Source: Bubalus kerabau (taxonomy: Eukaryota; Chordata; Mammalia; Artiodactyla; Bovidae). From it: a stretch of 64,000 bases of DNA. Location: contig NC_073645.1 in NCBI RefSeq assembly GCF_029407905.1, positions 53,897,501-53,961,500 of the forward strand, in the 5' to 3' direction. Shown piece after piece: positions 46,217 to 58,733 of this stretch. Under the pieces are notes generated by a model that made no database searches, was not told the origin of the DNA, and saw only the letters and a list, made by a program, of their open reading frames with translations. The position numbers and the translations under genes are program-made. Positions within the stretch are counted from its first letter, which is position 1, and each line of letters starts with the position of its first letter.

Positions 46217-49200
46217 TGGTCTGAGGGCAGAGGCGGGGCCCCTTGCTGGACACCCGGCTGCCCCTGGGGGTCCCTGCGGCCTGGGCTGCCCTGAGCCCTG
46301 GGGGGTGCACACAGGCATCTCCCCACGGTCCACTGTGCGCCCCGCACGGTCAGACCCAGCTGACTGCAGGCTCCCCTCCAGCTGCCCCAGCCCCTCCACT
46401 GCGGACCTGGGGCTGGCAGTGGGCGTGTCTTGGGCCGCCGCGCCCTCTTTGGAGCGGAGGCGTCCGCAGAGGGCTGGCGTCTCCCAGCCCACTGCCCCCG
46501 GAAGTGGGCTTCTCTTCTGCGGACCCAGTTACTCCCCGGAAGAATGGCCTGGGCGTGGGGACGGCAGGGTGGCACCTGAGGGCCCTGTCTGAACTGCGAT
46601 GCCCCATCGTTCTGCGTGCAGCCAGGAAGTGGGACTCTGGCCCAGGCCCCCGAGGTCCCTACACACTAAGGCAGGACCGCGGAGGTGTGCAGTGGACCTC
46701 GGTCTCTGCCCTGGCTTCAGTTTACCGATCTGCAGGTGAGCAGCTGGCATCCAAGTCCAGTGCTGGGCAAATGCTCCTGCCCTCCTCTGGGAGCCCGTGG
46801 TCCACAGCCGGGTGCGGTGCTGGCAAGGGCTCGGCTAAGCCCTGCGTGGTATCGCGGTTCCACAGCCACTCTGACCGGGTAGACTTGCAGTCCATCAAGC
46901 GCAGCCCAGGACGGCAGCCCCTCAAGGGGCCTGCCCAGCCGCCCTGAGCCACAGCGCCCTCCCTCCCAGGCCTGCCGGCATCCCCCTTAGAGGAAGCCTC
47001 CAGAGTGGACCCGGCCCCACCCAACCCAGCCCAGCCTAGGGACCCTGAAGCACTCTCCCTACCCCCGACTCAAGCCCGTGCTCTGGTCCCACCCGCCCGC
47101 CCCTGCGGGAACTCGCTTTCCTGTCTCATCGTCCCCTGTGGTCTGTCGAACTGGAGGCCGGCTCCAGGCTTCACGGGTCACCTTGGTTCTGGAGCTGGGG
47201 TGGCACAAGAAGGGTTCCCCAGAGGAGACTGGCCAGCGTGTGAGGGCCCCGAAGAGGAGGCTCTGGGCCAGGGGCAGCATGAGCAAAGGCGCCGGGCAGG
47301 AGGGCCCCGACCTCGGGGGCCCTGCGACGGGCTCCGCCACAGCCTCTCCCTGGCCCATGGGACCTGCAGCCCCTGCACGGGGCTGATGGGGGAGCAGTGT
47401 GGCCAGGACGCGGCGATGGATGCTACCCAGAGGGGGCACATCCTGTGAGCCCCGAGCTCACTGAATGGCCTTGGTCCCAGAACATTCCAGGGGGACAGTG
47501 GTGAAGCAGCTGGACCCCCCCCACCCCCGAGGGTCCCAACACCTGGCCTCTCAGATGCCCAAGGCAAGGTCGCTGTTGGGCCTCACGTGGAGAAGGAACC
47601 TCAAGGAGCAGTGGGGGCTCCTGTTGCCTTCCAGGGAGGCCCCCCGCCCCCAACAACTCCACTGGGTCCTCTGTCCCTGGCAAAGTCTCAGCACATGGCC
47701 GTCACACCAGCTCCAGACCAGAACTGACTCCTAGATCGCACAGGTGGCACCCACAGGCCACACTGGCCTCACCTGACCAGCCCGAGGGTCCATTCAGTGC
47801 CCAGGGTGTCTGTACCAGAGAGCACAAGCCCTGGGTGCAGAACCGGGCAAATGGTTGCCCTTTCGTGCCAGACTCTTGGTTCGCAGCACTGGGAGCCGGG
47901 GCCAGGGCTGGGGGCGGGGGCCCGAGGCCCCGCTGTGGGCACACACACACACGTATGCATGCCCGTGGCCCTGTGGCTCCTGATGGCAGCGGCATTCCTA
48001 CCCTGTAGTGCCAAGCCATGGCAGACAGGCAAAAAGAAGGGTAGTCTGTCACTTCAAGAGGCTGAGATTTTTCATCATGAATTAGCACATTTGTGCAACA
48101 AGAAAGAGAAAACGTTTAAACGAGCCGTTCCACGGAATGGTCTCTCACAGGCGTGTGGGAAATCCCAGCCACTTTTGGACTGTGTGGGGGCAGGTAGGCC
48201 CTGCCGTAGCCAGCCCTGGGGGCTCTATGGGGCTCTTGGGGCTTGGCCGCCCCACTCCTGTTCCTGTGCAGATCCTGCCGTCGAGGTGGGGCAGCATCAG
48301 GTGTGGGGGTGTTAGATCTGGAGGAGTGGTCCCCCGAGAGTGCCCCTGGTTTCCAGGGTGTTGGGGGCCCCCAGGATGGTCAGCCTCCAACACAGCTCCC
48401 TACTCCAGGGCTGCATGACCCAGGCCTGCTGCTCCAGGATACCAGGACCCCTGCCCACCTCTCCGCAGCCTGGACCCAGGGCTGCCCAGGGTCACACTGC
48501 CTGCTGTGGCCTCCCAGCCTCACCACCAGCACCAGTGGCTAGAGGGTGGGGCACCCGGGAGTGGAGTACTCACGGTGGAAGTAGGAGGAGAGGACCCCCA
48601 GTGGCCCAGGACAGCACCCCGACCCCCACTCTGGGCAGGTGAGGGATCTTTGTGGGCAGACGCCCTGGGAAGCGCTTCTGCTGGGCCTGGGGCTAGCTCT
48701 CAGTGAGGTGACAGGCAGGGGGGCGCTGAGGCTTTGCCCAGTGCTGGGAGCCCCTCACAAGGCTGCTGGTCACCAGTCTGGCATGCCACCTGCTGGGGTG
48801 CACCCCGCGGACTCTGCCGAGACCCCCACCTTGGCCCTGAGGTTTCCCATGAGACAAAAGAGGAAGGCGGCCACATCCTGTGACCCCTTATCCCAGCTCA
48901 GGCCTGGATTCAGCAGTCGTGACCTGGGACTCTGAGTGATCAGGTCCCTGGGCCCCATAGGATCCTCCAGGGGCTTTTAGGACCCCTGATATTCCCCAAG
49001 GTTTTCTAGGCCCCTCCACTGACCCTCCACCTGGCTGAACTCTGCCCTGTGGGTCAGGTGAGCCTTACCAGGGGTGGTTGGGATGAACCAGAGCTGTCCT
49101 TGCCATAATCTTCACCCAAGGGGACAGGGAGGTGGGATTCGGCCTGAAGTCAGCAGAGGGCTGTCCTGCACCTGCTCTGGGTGTCCTGGGCACTGTGTCG

Positions 49201-49887
49201 AGGCCATGAACCAGAGTCCTCTCCCCAGAGGTCCATCCCAAGGGGGAGACTTGGGTGGGGCCTGGAGGCATCAGGTGAAGCTGGGACAGAGAGGGCAGGT
49301 CCCAGCTGCCTTTCTAGACAGTCCCCACGGGTCTCAGGGTCCAGCCGTAGCTGAGAGACATCTTGGCCAAGAAGACAGCTGGGCTGCCTGGCACTGCGGG
49401 GGTCCACACAGGTGACTGGGCTGCTGTGAGGACAAGCAGCAGCGGGGGTGGGGGTCCCCTGCAGGATGCCTTTGATGGGGGTGGGGTGCAAAAGGCACCC
49501 TGGAGCTGGGAGCTGGCAGGGTGACCCTAGGGGCTTGGGAAGCCTGGCTCCAGAGCGAGTGGCCCATATGCCCAGGCAGACCCTGCTCCAGCACCCCAAC
49601 TTGGGGGGGCTTGCCCAGGTCCTAGTTTTACAGACAAGGAGACTGAGTTTCGGGGGGCTGGCCCCAGAGACTGCACAGCTCCACACCACCAGGGTAGGGC
49701 TGCAGCCAACTCCTGCTGCTGGCCCAGGTCCCTGCCTCATGGTCCTGGCTGCAGGGTGAGTGGCAGGAAACCGGAGGGGGGATATCCCACCTGTGGATGT
49801 GGCCACTGGCCGGCAGGTTTGGGAGGCCGTTCTGCGGGGAGTCCCCGTCCAACACCCCAGGCCGCTGACCCTCTGCCAGCCCCTACC

Positions 49888-49890
<3 letters not shown>
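46217..49890. other. Downstream of TIR gene, no gene recognised
   Basis: GC-rich DNA that should hold the 3' UTR of the TIR gene, but I found no AATAAA or ATTAAA close to the stop. No spliced gene or known family is seen. A short (AC)n run lies near 47941-47950. Confidence 0.4.

Positions 49891-49892
<2 letters not shown>

Positions 49893-49935
<43 letters not shown>
49893..49935. repeat. (TG)n microsatellite
   Basis: Uninterrupted TG dinucleotide run of about 21 copies on the plus strand. Confidence 0.95.
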
Positions 49936-49937
<2 letters not shown>

Positions 49938-50037
49938 GGAGCTGCATTGTTGACGCCTGGGGGGGAGGTGGGAGTGCGTGTGCACACACTGTTGGCATGT
50001 GAGCGTGTGCCTGTGTGCATGCAACTGTGTACCCTTG

Positions 50038-50361
50038 GGCTCTGCATCCAAGGATTAAACCAATTCCCCATCAGAAATACTCAAAAAAAAAAAAAAATTC
50101 CAGAACGTTCCAAAGAGCAAAACTTGAATTTGTCAAGCTGGCAACTATCTACATAGTATTCACATGGTATTAGGTATTATAAGTAATCTAGAGATGATTT
50201 CAAGTAAGCGGGGGGATGTGTGTAGGTTACATGCCAATATTACACCATTTTCTATAAAGGACTTGAGCATCCTTGAATTTTGGTGCCCACAGACTTCACT
50301 ATCTGTGGGTGGGGGGGGTGGTCCTGGAACCAATCCCTGAAGCACCAAGGGACGACTGTAT
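50038..50361 (+). mobile_element. Tigger-type (TcMar) nonautonomous DNA transposon remnant
   Basis: Contains CTGCATCCAAGGATTAAACC near the left end, GGCAACTATCTACATAGTAT and TATTATAAGTAATCTAGAGA inside, and GGACTTGAGCATCCTTGAAT with an end ACCAAGGGACGACTGTA. The two ends are imperfect inverted repeats typical of Tigger MITE-like elements. An A(14) run interrupts it at about 50084. Confidence 0.65.
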
Positions 50362-51061
50362 GTGTGCATGTGAGTGTGTGCACACGTGTGCACACGGGAC
50401 CCTGGAAAGGTCACTACCACATCGTAGCGTGGGGGGCAGGGGAGGCGGGCGGAGGGGACGGTCCTGGCTGCCTTGTTCTACTAAAGAGTCTGCACTGCAG
50501 GCTGGGCCTACCGCAGGGGGCCCGGCAGGCCACCCCAAGCCAGGTCCCAGCCCACACCCTGACGCAGGCCGGAACCCACAGCCCTCTTGGTCTGAGTCCA
50601 TCCCGGAAGCGTGTCCTGGAGCCAGCAGGGTGCTGCCTGCCCCGCGCGTGAGCCCGTTGGGCTGAGGGAGCCCACAGGATGTGCGGGGGAGGGGGGGGCC
50701 CTGTTGTGTCTCTCTCAGCTTAGGTGCACCCAAGGGGGTGAGGGAAGCATCAGTTCATGATATTTGCTACTGAAAACCCAGGAAAGCCTTAAGAGGATAT
50801 AGCACAGGTGAATTGTTTTAATTTGAAATGGTTTAAATTTCATCTCAACACCCTTGGGTTTTAATTCTAGGAGGTGAAGGAATTTCAGTTTAAGATCTAA
50901 TTCTGACCTTGTGGTGTTAGGCGGTGTCCTGAGAAGCAGGCTGTTAAAACGTTCCAAAGATTCCTGGGGTTTGAAACCCTTAGGAAATCTAATTAATGAA
51001 GTTTGTCTCTTTGGGGAAATGTCTTAAAAAGTTCAGAGGGATTAAATATACTAAATGGATA

Positions 51062-51460
51062 AGACCATAAAGAAGGCTGAACGCCAAAGAATTGATGCTT
51101 TTGAACTGTGGTGTTGGAGAAGACTCTTGAGAGTCCCTTGGACTGCAAGGAGATCCAACCAGTCCATCCTAAAGGAGATCAGTCCTGAATAGAATATTCA
51201 CTGGGAGGACTGATGTTGAAGTTGAAACTCCAAACCTTTGGCTTCCTGACTCAAGAGCCGACTCATTGGAAACAATCCTGATGCTGGGAAAGATTGAAGG
51301 CAGGAGGAGAAGAGGACGACAGAAGATGAGATGGTTGGATGGCATCACCGACTCAATGGACATGAATTTCAGCCAGCTCTAGGAGATGGTGATGGACAGG
51401 GAAGCCTGCCGGGCTGCAATTCTTGGGCTCATAGTCGGACACGACTTAGCGACCGAACAA
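51062..51460 (+). mobile_element. BovB LINE 3' fragment
   Basis: Begins in GACCATAAAGAAGGCTGA and runs through GAACTGTGGTGTTGGAGAAG to GTCGGACACGACTTAGCGAC. Only the 3' 400 bp; frames disrupted. Confidence 0.88.
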
Positions 51461-51589
51461 TAACAATGACATACTAACTGTGGAATAAGTGAGGGCATAT
51501 ACAAAGGTTACTAGATTAATAAATGTTTTTAAGTTGAGCTTTAAAGCTTTTTTTCTAAAGAAAAGCCGGGGTAAAGGGGACACGAGGCA

Positions 51590-52249
51590 GGAGGGCGCCC
51601 AAATGGGGTGCGGTACACGAAGCAGGAGCGCGCCCGAATTGGTGGCGAAGGAGGGGGCAGGAAAAAGGCCGAGGACGGAGGATGCTCAGGGGAAACCAGG
51701 TGGAATCTTTACTCAGAGAAAAGCGACAGAGCTAACGGCTCACGCGGGGCAGGAGGGGCGGCAGCAAGAGGGAACTGGTAGCAGGGGCACGATCACAGCG
51801 ACCACAGCGGGTGCGGCTTCGGGCGACGGCGGCCACAGGTGCGGGCGGCGTGGGGCGCTGCGGAGTCAGAGCGAGGAGTGATGAAGGCGCGCGGGGCAGG
51901 GCGGGCGCAAGAGCAGCCCATCGCCCACTTGCCGGCGGGGACCGCAAGGCGGAGCTCCGCCCTCCCGCCTCCAGGCCACCCGACGCCGCTCCCCGCCACG
52001 CCCACATCCCCTCCCCCCGTCCCCGCCCCACCCCGCCCACATTCCCTGCCCCGCCCACATTCCCCTCCCCTCCCCCTCCCCTATCCCGCCCCACGCCCTG
52101 TCCCTGCCCCCGGCCCCAGCCCCGCGCGCGGGTCGCCAGGGCGGAGAGCATTCCTGGGTAAGCCTCTAGCAGACTGGGCCGGCGTCCCCCGGGGCCCCGG
52201 TCCCTGTCTGGGGGCACACCTACCCGGAGGGGCTGCGACTCAGAGGCCC
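51590..52249 (-). other. CALY: GC-rich 3' flank / probable 3' UTR of CALY
   Basis: CpG-rich and then C-rich (51960-52110) DNA directly after the CALY stop codon. A TTTACT (AGTAAA on the minus strand) lies at 51711-51716, a possible poly(A) signal; no AATAAA was found. Several long open frames on both strands are compositional. Confidence 0.4.
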
Positions 52250-54819
52250 TCACTGGGTGGCTGGAGGCGGCGTGCTCCCCGCCAACTTCTGCGCCGCCTC
52301 CTTCTCTCCCTGCAGCGAGGCGTCCCCGGGGGGCTTCCCGGAGGGCTTCCCTGTGGGCTTCCTGGAGGGCTCGGTGACCGCCGCCGCGGCCGCCGCGCGG
52401 GCTTGCGCCCTGGACGCCTTCCTGGGCCCCTCCTTGAAGGCGTGGTAGCTCGCGGACAGCCAGGGCGTCTCCGTGCCGTGCTTGCGGCCCACCGGGTAGG
52501 CGCCGATGGCTGCCAGGAGGCTGCGGTGGTGCTCGGGGTCCAGCTCGGTGTAGTACATCTCCAGGGTCAGCGGGGTGCAGATCTTGTGCTGCGGGAAGGG
52601 CGGGTCAGGGGCGCCAGCGGGGCGCCGTTGGGGGCGGCGGGCGGTGGGAAGCGCCGCGCCCCTGGGCTCGGGAGGCCAGGTCGGCCGGGATGAGGGAGGC
52701 ATGTTCCAGGGCCACCCGTGGGTGGGCGGTCACCTTCTGCTTTTGAGCAGTTCGATAATACTGGAGGCAGGGCCCTTAAATGCATTTATTTCTGCCGTAA
52801 CTTCGAGTCACCAAGGGGCGGCCTCCGATTCAGAACTGAAGGCGCCACCGAGAGCCAGCCCCCCACAGAAGGCGGGTGGCTGACCTGCCTGCATCCTGCA
52901 GGTCCCCAGGGTGTCCCAGTGAGTGTGGGGCGTTAGCAGCCTGGTGAACCCCTGGACGTATAGTGAGGATTGGTGGCCACTGTGGGGTGCGTTTTCATCT
53001 TGGAAACCACGGGGAAAGGAGAAAGATTTAACTACTGAAAACTTAAAAGAGTCTCAGAAAAAAATACACTGAAAATGATTAAAAAAAAAAAAATCATTTC
53101 CTTATGAGGAAAGCTGAGAGAGGAAAAGGAGGAAGGGGAGCCCCTTGCCAAGCGCAGGGAAAACTCTCACCACCGCCACCTCCTTCCTTAAGCTTCACCG
53201 TTTTAGATTACAGGGAGAGAAAACTTCTTGCTAAAACACCTTTTCTTTGAATTTTTCTAAAGGTAAAACTTGACTGTTCCTGGGAGGTGATGTTCCCACA
53301 GAGCTAGGAACACCCGTTGCTCTCTTGTTGGCAGGGGGTGGGTACTCAGGGCAGTGGTGGGGAGGCCAGTCCTTCCCCTGGACTCCCCACGGGACCCTCC
53401 CTGGCATGGGGCTCCACAGCCCTTCCTAGCCCCGGTGCCCAGCGCGCCGGCCTTACCCGAAGCAGGAAGCCATCTGGGCAGCTGAACTGGTCGTACCAGA
53501 TGGCCTTGTACATGATCAGGAGGCAGCCCATGAGCGCCATGGTGAAGGCGATCATCCGGCCCGTGGGCATCTGGGGGTGGACAGGTCGGAGGGAGAGGGG
53601 AGGGTGAGGCTGGGCTGGGGGCAGGGATGGGCAGTGACCTCTCAGAGAGGAGGACAAGGAGGGGCAGATCTGTCACTGAAACATGAAAGGCTCCAGAGAT
53701 CACTCATGAGTCTGAGCGAACGCCAGGAGATGGTAGAGGACAGAGGAGCCAGGCGGGCTCCAGTCCTCGGGGTCTCGAAGAGTCAGACATGACTTAGTGA
53801 CTGAACAACAGAGTATAAAAGCTGTCAGTAATAAAGAGCTAGAAATGGAAGGGAAAACACATTTGCCAGATACACAGCAGGAAAAGTGACTCTGCATCGT
53901 ATGTGGGAAACCTGGGAGTCACGGAGGAAGAGACACAGATGACCCACCGGGGATGGTCCAGGGCAGGAGCAAGCAGCACGTCTCAGGGCAGGAGCTCCGC
54001 TGAGGGCGGTGGCTCCCCCTGGCTTTACAGCAGCGGCCTCCCTGGCAGGAACCTGGTGCTGCCCAGGACTGACCCCACCTCTGATGGGGTGGTTCCCTGT
54101 CCAACTCCTGAGAGCAGGACGCTAGGAGCCCCGGCCCACCCACCCAGCCCCGAGTCTGGGTGCCCACAGCTGGCAGTGCCTGTCTGCCCCCCCCACCCTG
54201 AACCCCAGGGACAGGCCGGGTACTTACCCTGCTGCGCATGTCCTCCGGGCCGCCGCTCAGCTTCTGGCCCTCCAGGTCGGAGAACTTTGTCGACAGGTCC
54301 CCGGAGGACAGCTGGTATTCCGTCTGCGTCTTAATGACCACCTGTGGGAAGGGACGATGCAGGGGGCCCTGAACTAGGAGGGCTGGGAGGGAGGGAGCCA
54401 GAGGTCAGCCGGCCTGCGGTGTGAGTGCTAGTGGCGGGGCTCTGGTGGCTACCAGCTGAGGCCAAAGAGATGCTGGAAGTCTGCTGGGGCTGAGGCAGCC
54501 CAGGACCTGGCCAGACCATGGAAAGAGCCCCTCCGAGGAAAGGGTGGTTCTGGGTGCTGGAGGAGCTGACTGGGTCCCATGGCTGGCTCAGCCTGGCCCT
54601 TCCTCTGCTGGATGCACTGTCTTGGAGGAGGCCATATGTAAAGCTGCCTGGCCCACCGTCCTTTGTTTCAAGGGCAGGCTGGGAAGGGCCCCTCACCTGG
54701 TCAGCGAACGATGGCTGGAGCTGGCTGACGTCCAGGGGGCTGATCAGAGGGACGCTGTCCATGGTACCCCCATCCCCAGAGCCCGTCTTCCCGGAGAAGC
54801 TGCAGTTCAGCTTCACCAT
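52250..54819 (-). CDS. CALY: Calcyon, neuron-specific vesicular protein, complete coding region, four coding exons, 229 aa
   Basis: Calcyon is a single-pass vesicular membrane protein that promotes clathrin-mediated endocytosis in neurons and was first found as a D1 dopamine receptor interactor; it belongs with NSG1/NSG2. Coding exons: 54819-54697, 54341-54228, 53570-53457 and 52588-52250, all GT/AG and all in phase 0 (41, 38, 38 and 112 codons). The start lies in a strong Kozak context (CCACCATGG). Recognisable segments: MDSVPLISPLDVSQLQP (exon 1), VVIKTQTEYQLSS (exon 2), the membrane span about residues 84-102 in RMIAFTMALMGCLLIMYKAI, and WYDQFSCPDGFLLR then HKICTPLTLEMYYTELDP. A sequon NCS is at residue 5. 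Length is 229 aa against about 217 in human; the extra residues lie in the Ala/Pro/Lys-rich C-terminal tail (KPTGKPSGKPPG). A 5' noncoding exon is expected upstream. Confidence 0.96.
53683..53808 (+). mobile_element. BovB/Bov-A 3' end fragment in CALY intron 2
   Basis: Short plus-strand fragment with ACTCATGAGTCTGAGCGAAC and GAGTCAGACATGACTTAGTG, antisense to CALY. It lies about 110 bp from the exon 3 acceptor. Confidence 0.8.
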
Positions 54820-54834
54820 GGTGGATGGCACTCC

Positions 54835-56110
54835 TTGTCCTGTCCAGAGGCAGACACAGAGTCACAGGCCACCCAACAGATGCCCACATCAGCTGGACAT
54901 TGAGAGGGCCCAGGTTAGCCCTGATGCTCCTCACACCAGAGCTGGGACAGGCCGTGGGCAACCAGGCCAACCTCCTCAAGACAAACCGGGTGAGTCTGGC
55001 CACAAGATTGTAGTCCCTTCCTGCCCACCCGACTCCCTCTGAGCCCCACAGCCATGCAGGTGATAATGCCTCTGACTGGTGACTGCCCAGACATGCACAC
55101 CACAGTCTTCCACTGGCTCACGGCTCCAGGGACATTCTAAGAGTAGCAACCAACAGAAAGCAATCCCAGACAGAAGCCTGGTGAGTCGGGTGGCCAGACG
55201 TAGCAAATAAAAGTACAGGACACCAGGTCAGATCTGAATTTCAGATGAGCAGTGGATGCTTTTGCTTTTCGTAACATATCCATGTAATATGTAGTACAGG
55301 ACACACTTATACTAAAAAGTTATTCATTGTCTACCTGAAATTCAAATTTAACTGGGCATCCTATATTTTGTCTGGCAACCCTACTGGAGATGCAGGAAGT
55401 AACGAAGAGCTCCAGAAAGAGGCTGCTGGTGAATAAACCCAAGTTCTGGATTTACGGAGCATGGGAGTCACAGGGTGCATGGGAGTGGGCCATCTGGGGG
55501 GCTGGGACTCCCAAAAGGAGCAGGAGTGGTGGGCGGAGAGGACAGGAGAGCAAGGCTCCCCTGGGGAGTTCAAGACAGTTCCACTTCTAGGCTGACCACT
55601 GAGAAAAGGAACACAACAAATGACTTCCAACTGAAAAAAGAGAAACACAAAACATACTTGGTCAATCAAAGAAGAAAGAAATGGTCCCATGTCCATTAAA
55701 AATTAAATCTTGTTAAAATCTTCTGACAAACAACTCCAGGCCCAAGGAGCATCACCTCTGAATTTTTCCAACCACTTAAGGAGGAAATAATGCAAATTTC
55801 CTATGAAACTCATCCAGAGGAAACAAGGGCACCTACCCCAGCTTGTGAGGCCAACAACCTTGATCTCAGCATTTGGGAAGGGCATGAGAGAGGAGAAGGC
55901 TGTGCCACCCACCGACGCCAGTTACAAGGCCCCAGGTAAAATGCGAGCACAGGGGACCTAGTGAGACACACGAAGGCTGGGTGTGTTTTGGAATTTAGCA
56001 TCTGAAAAGCAATCAATAGTTTCACCACGTGAACAGAATAAAAAGGAAAATTCATCTGATCAATTTCAGTAGTAGCTGAAAACGTATTTGGTAAGATTCA
56101 ACATTTACTA
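54835..56110. other. CALY: Probable CALY 5' intron, no coding exon seen
   Basis: Region directly upstream of the first CALY coding exon. An acceptor-like CTGGACAG followed by GACAAGGAGTGCCATCC lies just 5' of the ATG. The rest is mixed single-copy and old-repeat-like DNA with no recognisable gene. Confidence 0.4.
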
Positions 56111-56124
56111 TTTTAAACCCTCTT

Positions 56125-56235
56125 GGAATCCCCTGTGGTCCAGTGGTTAGTGCTTTGTGCTCTTACTGCTGAGGACCTGGGTTCAATCCCTGGTCAGGGA
56201 ACTAAGATCCCTAAGATCCCACAAGCAGTGTGGAA
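56125..56235 (+). mobile_element. CHR-type tRNA-Glu SINE
   Basis: Head AATCCCCTGTGGTCCAGTGG, B box GGTTCAATCCC, then GGTCAGGGAACTAAGATCCC. Confidence 0.8.
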
Positions 56236-56267
56236 AAAAGTCTATTAGCACACTACCGGGAGAAGAA

Positions 56268-56536
56268 ACAGAGAAGGCAATGGCACCCCACTCTAGTACT
56301 CTTGCCTGGAAAATCCCATGGACGGAGGAGCCTGGTGGGCTGCAGTCCATGGGGTCACTAAGAGTTGGACACGACTGAGCGACTTCACTTTCGCTTTTCA
56401 CTTTCATGCATTGGAGAAGGAAATGGCAACCCACTCCAGTGTTATTGCCTGGAGAATCCCAGGGACGGGGGAGCCTGGTGGGCTGCCGTCTATGGGATTG
56501 CACAGAGTTGGACACGACTTAGAGCAGCAGCAGCAG
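56268..56536 (+). mobile_element. Bov-A2 SINE (two Bov-A units)
   Basis: First unit AGAGAAGGCAATGGCACCCC to CACGACTGAGCGACTTCAC; linker TTTCACTTTCATGC; second unit GAGAAGGAAATGGCAACCCA to GGACACGACTTAGAGCAGCA, ending in a (CAG)n run. Confidence 0.9.
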
Positions 56537-56626
56537 GGAGAAGAAAACTTCCTTAATATGATCAAGATTATCCACAGCACACCTTATTGAATGTGACCAG
56601 AGAAAGCTCTGCTTTTAAAACTGGGT

Positions 56627-56725
56627 TGGGGACTTCTCTGGACCACTGGTTGGGTCCAGTGGTTAAGATGCCATGCTTCCATGCAGGAGTTCAGGAAACT
56701 AAGTCAGGAAACTAAGCAGCCAAAA
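56627..56725 (+). mobile_element. Degenerate CHR-type SINE
   Basis: GGACTTCTCTGGACCACTGG followed by a second GTCCAGTGGTTAAGAT head-like segment and an A-rich CAAAAACAAAACAAAATAAA tail. Confidence 0.5.
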
Positions 56726-57723
56726 ACAAAACAAAATAAACAAAAATTGGGAGGGAGATACAAGGCCCTTCATTATCAGTTGTATAAATCATGGTAGTAG
56801 AGGTCCTATCCAAACAGTAGGGTAGGAAAAAGAAATAAGAGGTGCAAGGCCTGGAGGAGATTAGGTAATACTCTCATTAGTCACAGAGAAAGCATCTTGT
56901 GTGCGTAGAAAATCCAAAAGAATCTGCAGGAAAGTTACACGGATTAAAAGTGAGTTAAGCAGAGTTGATGAGTTTAAGATATTCAGAAATCAATTCTGTT
57001 TTTATGTATCAGTGACAAAAAAATTAGAATATAACTTATTGAAAGATTCCATTAAATATTGGAAATAATCAGATGTTCAGGAGTAGGTCTAAGAAGGCAT
57101 TAGAAGGACTTCCCTGTGGAAAAACAGAGGAAACCTTCATCAACACATTATGACTAGGACCAAATAACTCCAAAACTCCTTAAATGGGAAGGACATGGTC
57201 ATGGATTTTGGAAGGTTCCATGTTTAAAAATGTCATTTCCCCCCAAAGTGTATAGAGTCAATAAATCCGAATCAAAAGTCCAAGATGAAATTTTGTGTGT
57301 GTGTGAATTCGACAAGCTTTGTGATTTTATACAGAAGGTAGAGGGACAAAGACACTCATGACAGCTTGGGAAAGACTCAGGGGGTCTGGTCTGCCAGGCG
57401 CCCAGCTCATCACACAGCCGTGTGGTGTTGCTGCATGGTACATGAAGGCCCGCGAACACACCCCACACACGGGTCAGGAGATGTCCCTGCAAAGCAAGGG
57501 TACAGCCACCTTTCAATAAACAGCGTCCATGTGGCAAACGGTGGACCCAATCCCCACCTTGCAACCACAGAAAAATCTACTCCAGGTGGAAAAGCCAAGA
57601 TGGAAAAGCATCATGGAGATAGTTCAGAACACTTGCCTGGTCTTAGGGAGGGAAAGTCCTTCAGTGTCACAAATAAGCACTAACCACAAAAGGAAATATC
57701 GATAATAGAACTACATTAAAATT

Positions 57724-57873
57724 AAAAGCAGAGGATGAGATGGTTGGATGGCATCACCAACTCGATGGCCATGAGTCTGAGTAAACTCCGGGAGTTGGTG
57801 ATGGACAGGGAGGCCTGGTGTGCTGCAGTCCATGGGGTTGCAAAGAGTCGGACACAACTGAACTGAACTGAAA
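57724..57873 (+). mobile_element. BovB 3' end nested in L1
   Basis: Runs from AGAGGATGAGATGGTTGGAT to the GAACTGAACTGAA tail; flanked on both sides by AAAATTAA, the likely target duplication. Confidence 0.85.
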
Positions 57874-57965
57874 ATTAAGAGCTGCTTATAACAAACTTAC
57901 AGTTACCAAACTTGCTTATAGCAGGGGTAGGGGGAGATAAATTAGGATTTGGGATTAACATATAC

Positions 57966-58235
57966 ACTGCTGCTAAGTCGCTTCAGTCGTGTCCGACTCT
58001 GTGCAACCCCATAGACGGCAGCCCACCAGGCTCCCCTGTCCCTGGGATTCTCAAGGCAAGAACACTGGAGTGGGTTGCCATTTCCTTCTCCAATGCATGA
58101 AAGTGAAATGTGAAAGTGAAGTCGCTCAGTCGTGTGCAACTCTTAGCGACCCCCTAGACTGCAGCCTTCCAGGCTCCTCCATCCATGGGATTTTCCAGGC
58201 AAGAGTACTGGAGTGGGGTGCCATTGCCTTCTCCA
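57966..58235 (-). mobile_element. Bov-A2 SINE nested in L1 3' UTR
   Basis: Minus-oriented double Bov-A unit (CTGCTAAGTCGCTTCAGTCG ... GAGTGGGGTGCCATTGCCTT). The L1 sequence AACATATACACT occurs on both sides, a clear target-site duplication. Confidence 0.92.
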
Positions 58236-58256
58236 ACATATACACTACTATCTATA

Positions 58257-58497
58257 AACTTTGGCCACCTGATGCATAGAACTGACTCATTGGAAAAGAC
58301 CCTGATGCTGGTAAAGATTGAAGGTGGGAGGAGAAGGCGACGAAAGAGGATGAGATGGTTGGATGGCATCACCAACTCAATGGACATGAGATTGAGCAAG
58401 CTCCAGGAGTTGGTGATGGACAAGGAAGCCTGGTGTGCTGCTGTGCATGGGGTCACCAAGAGTCAGACATGACTGAGCGACTGCACTGAACTGATAC
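58257..58497 (+). mobile_element. BovB 3' end nested in L1 3' UTR
   Basis: Starts CTTTGGCCACCTGATGCATA and ends in GCGACTGCACTGAACTGA. Confidence 0.88.
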
Positions 58498-58517
58498 ATA
58501 GACTAGGTAAACGACAA

Positions 58518-58733
58518 GGGGGCTTCCCTGGTGACTCAGTGGTAAAGAACCCGTTTGCAAGGATGCATGAGACGTGGGTTTGATCCCTGGGTTGGGAAGA
58601 TTCCCCCAGAGGAGGGCATGGCAACCCACTCCAGTATTCTGGCCTGGAGAATCCCACGGACAGAGGAGCCTGGTAGGCTAAGTCCATAGGGTCTCAAAGG
58701 GTAGGGCAGAACTGAAGTGACTGAGCATGCACA
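58518..58733 (+). mobile_element. Bov-tA SINE nested in L1 3' UTR
   Basis: Head GGCTTCCCTGGTGACTCAGT, B box GGTTTGATCCC, Bov-A body to GTGACTGAGCATGCACAC. GACAAGG before and CAACAAGG after suggest a target duplication. Confidence 0.88.

Noticed and set aside
58530..58600. tRNA-like A and B boxes in the SINE heads (also 33.19, 42.61, 22.85, 56.13 and 8.4 kb)
   Set aside because: They belong to Bov-tA and CHR retroposons; cloverleaf structures are not maintained, so no tRNA gene is called.
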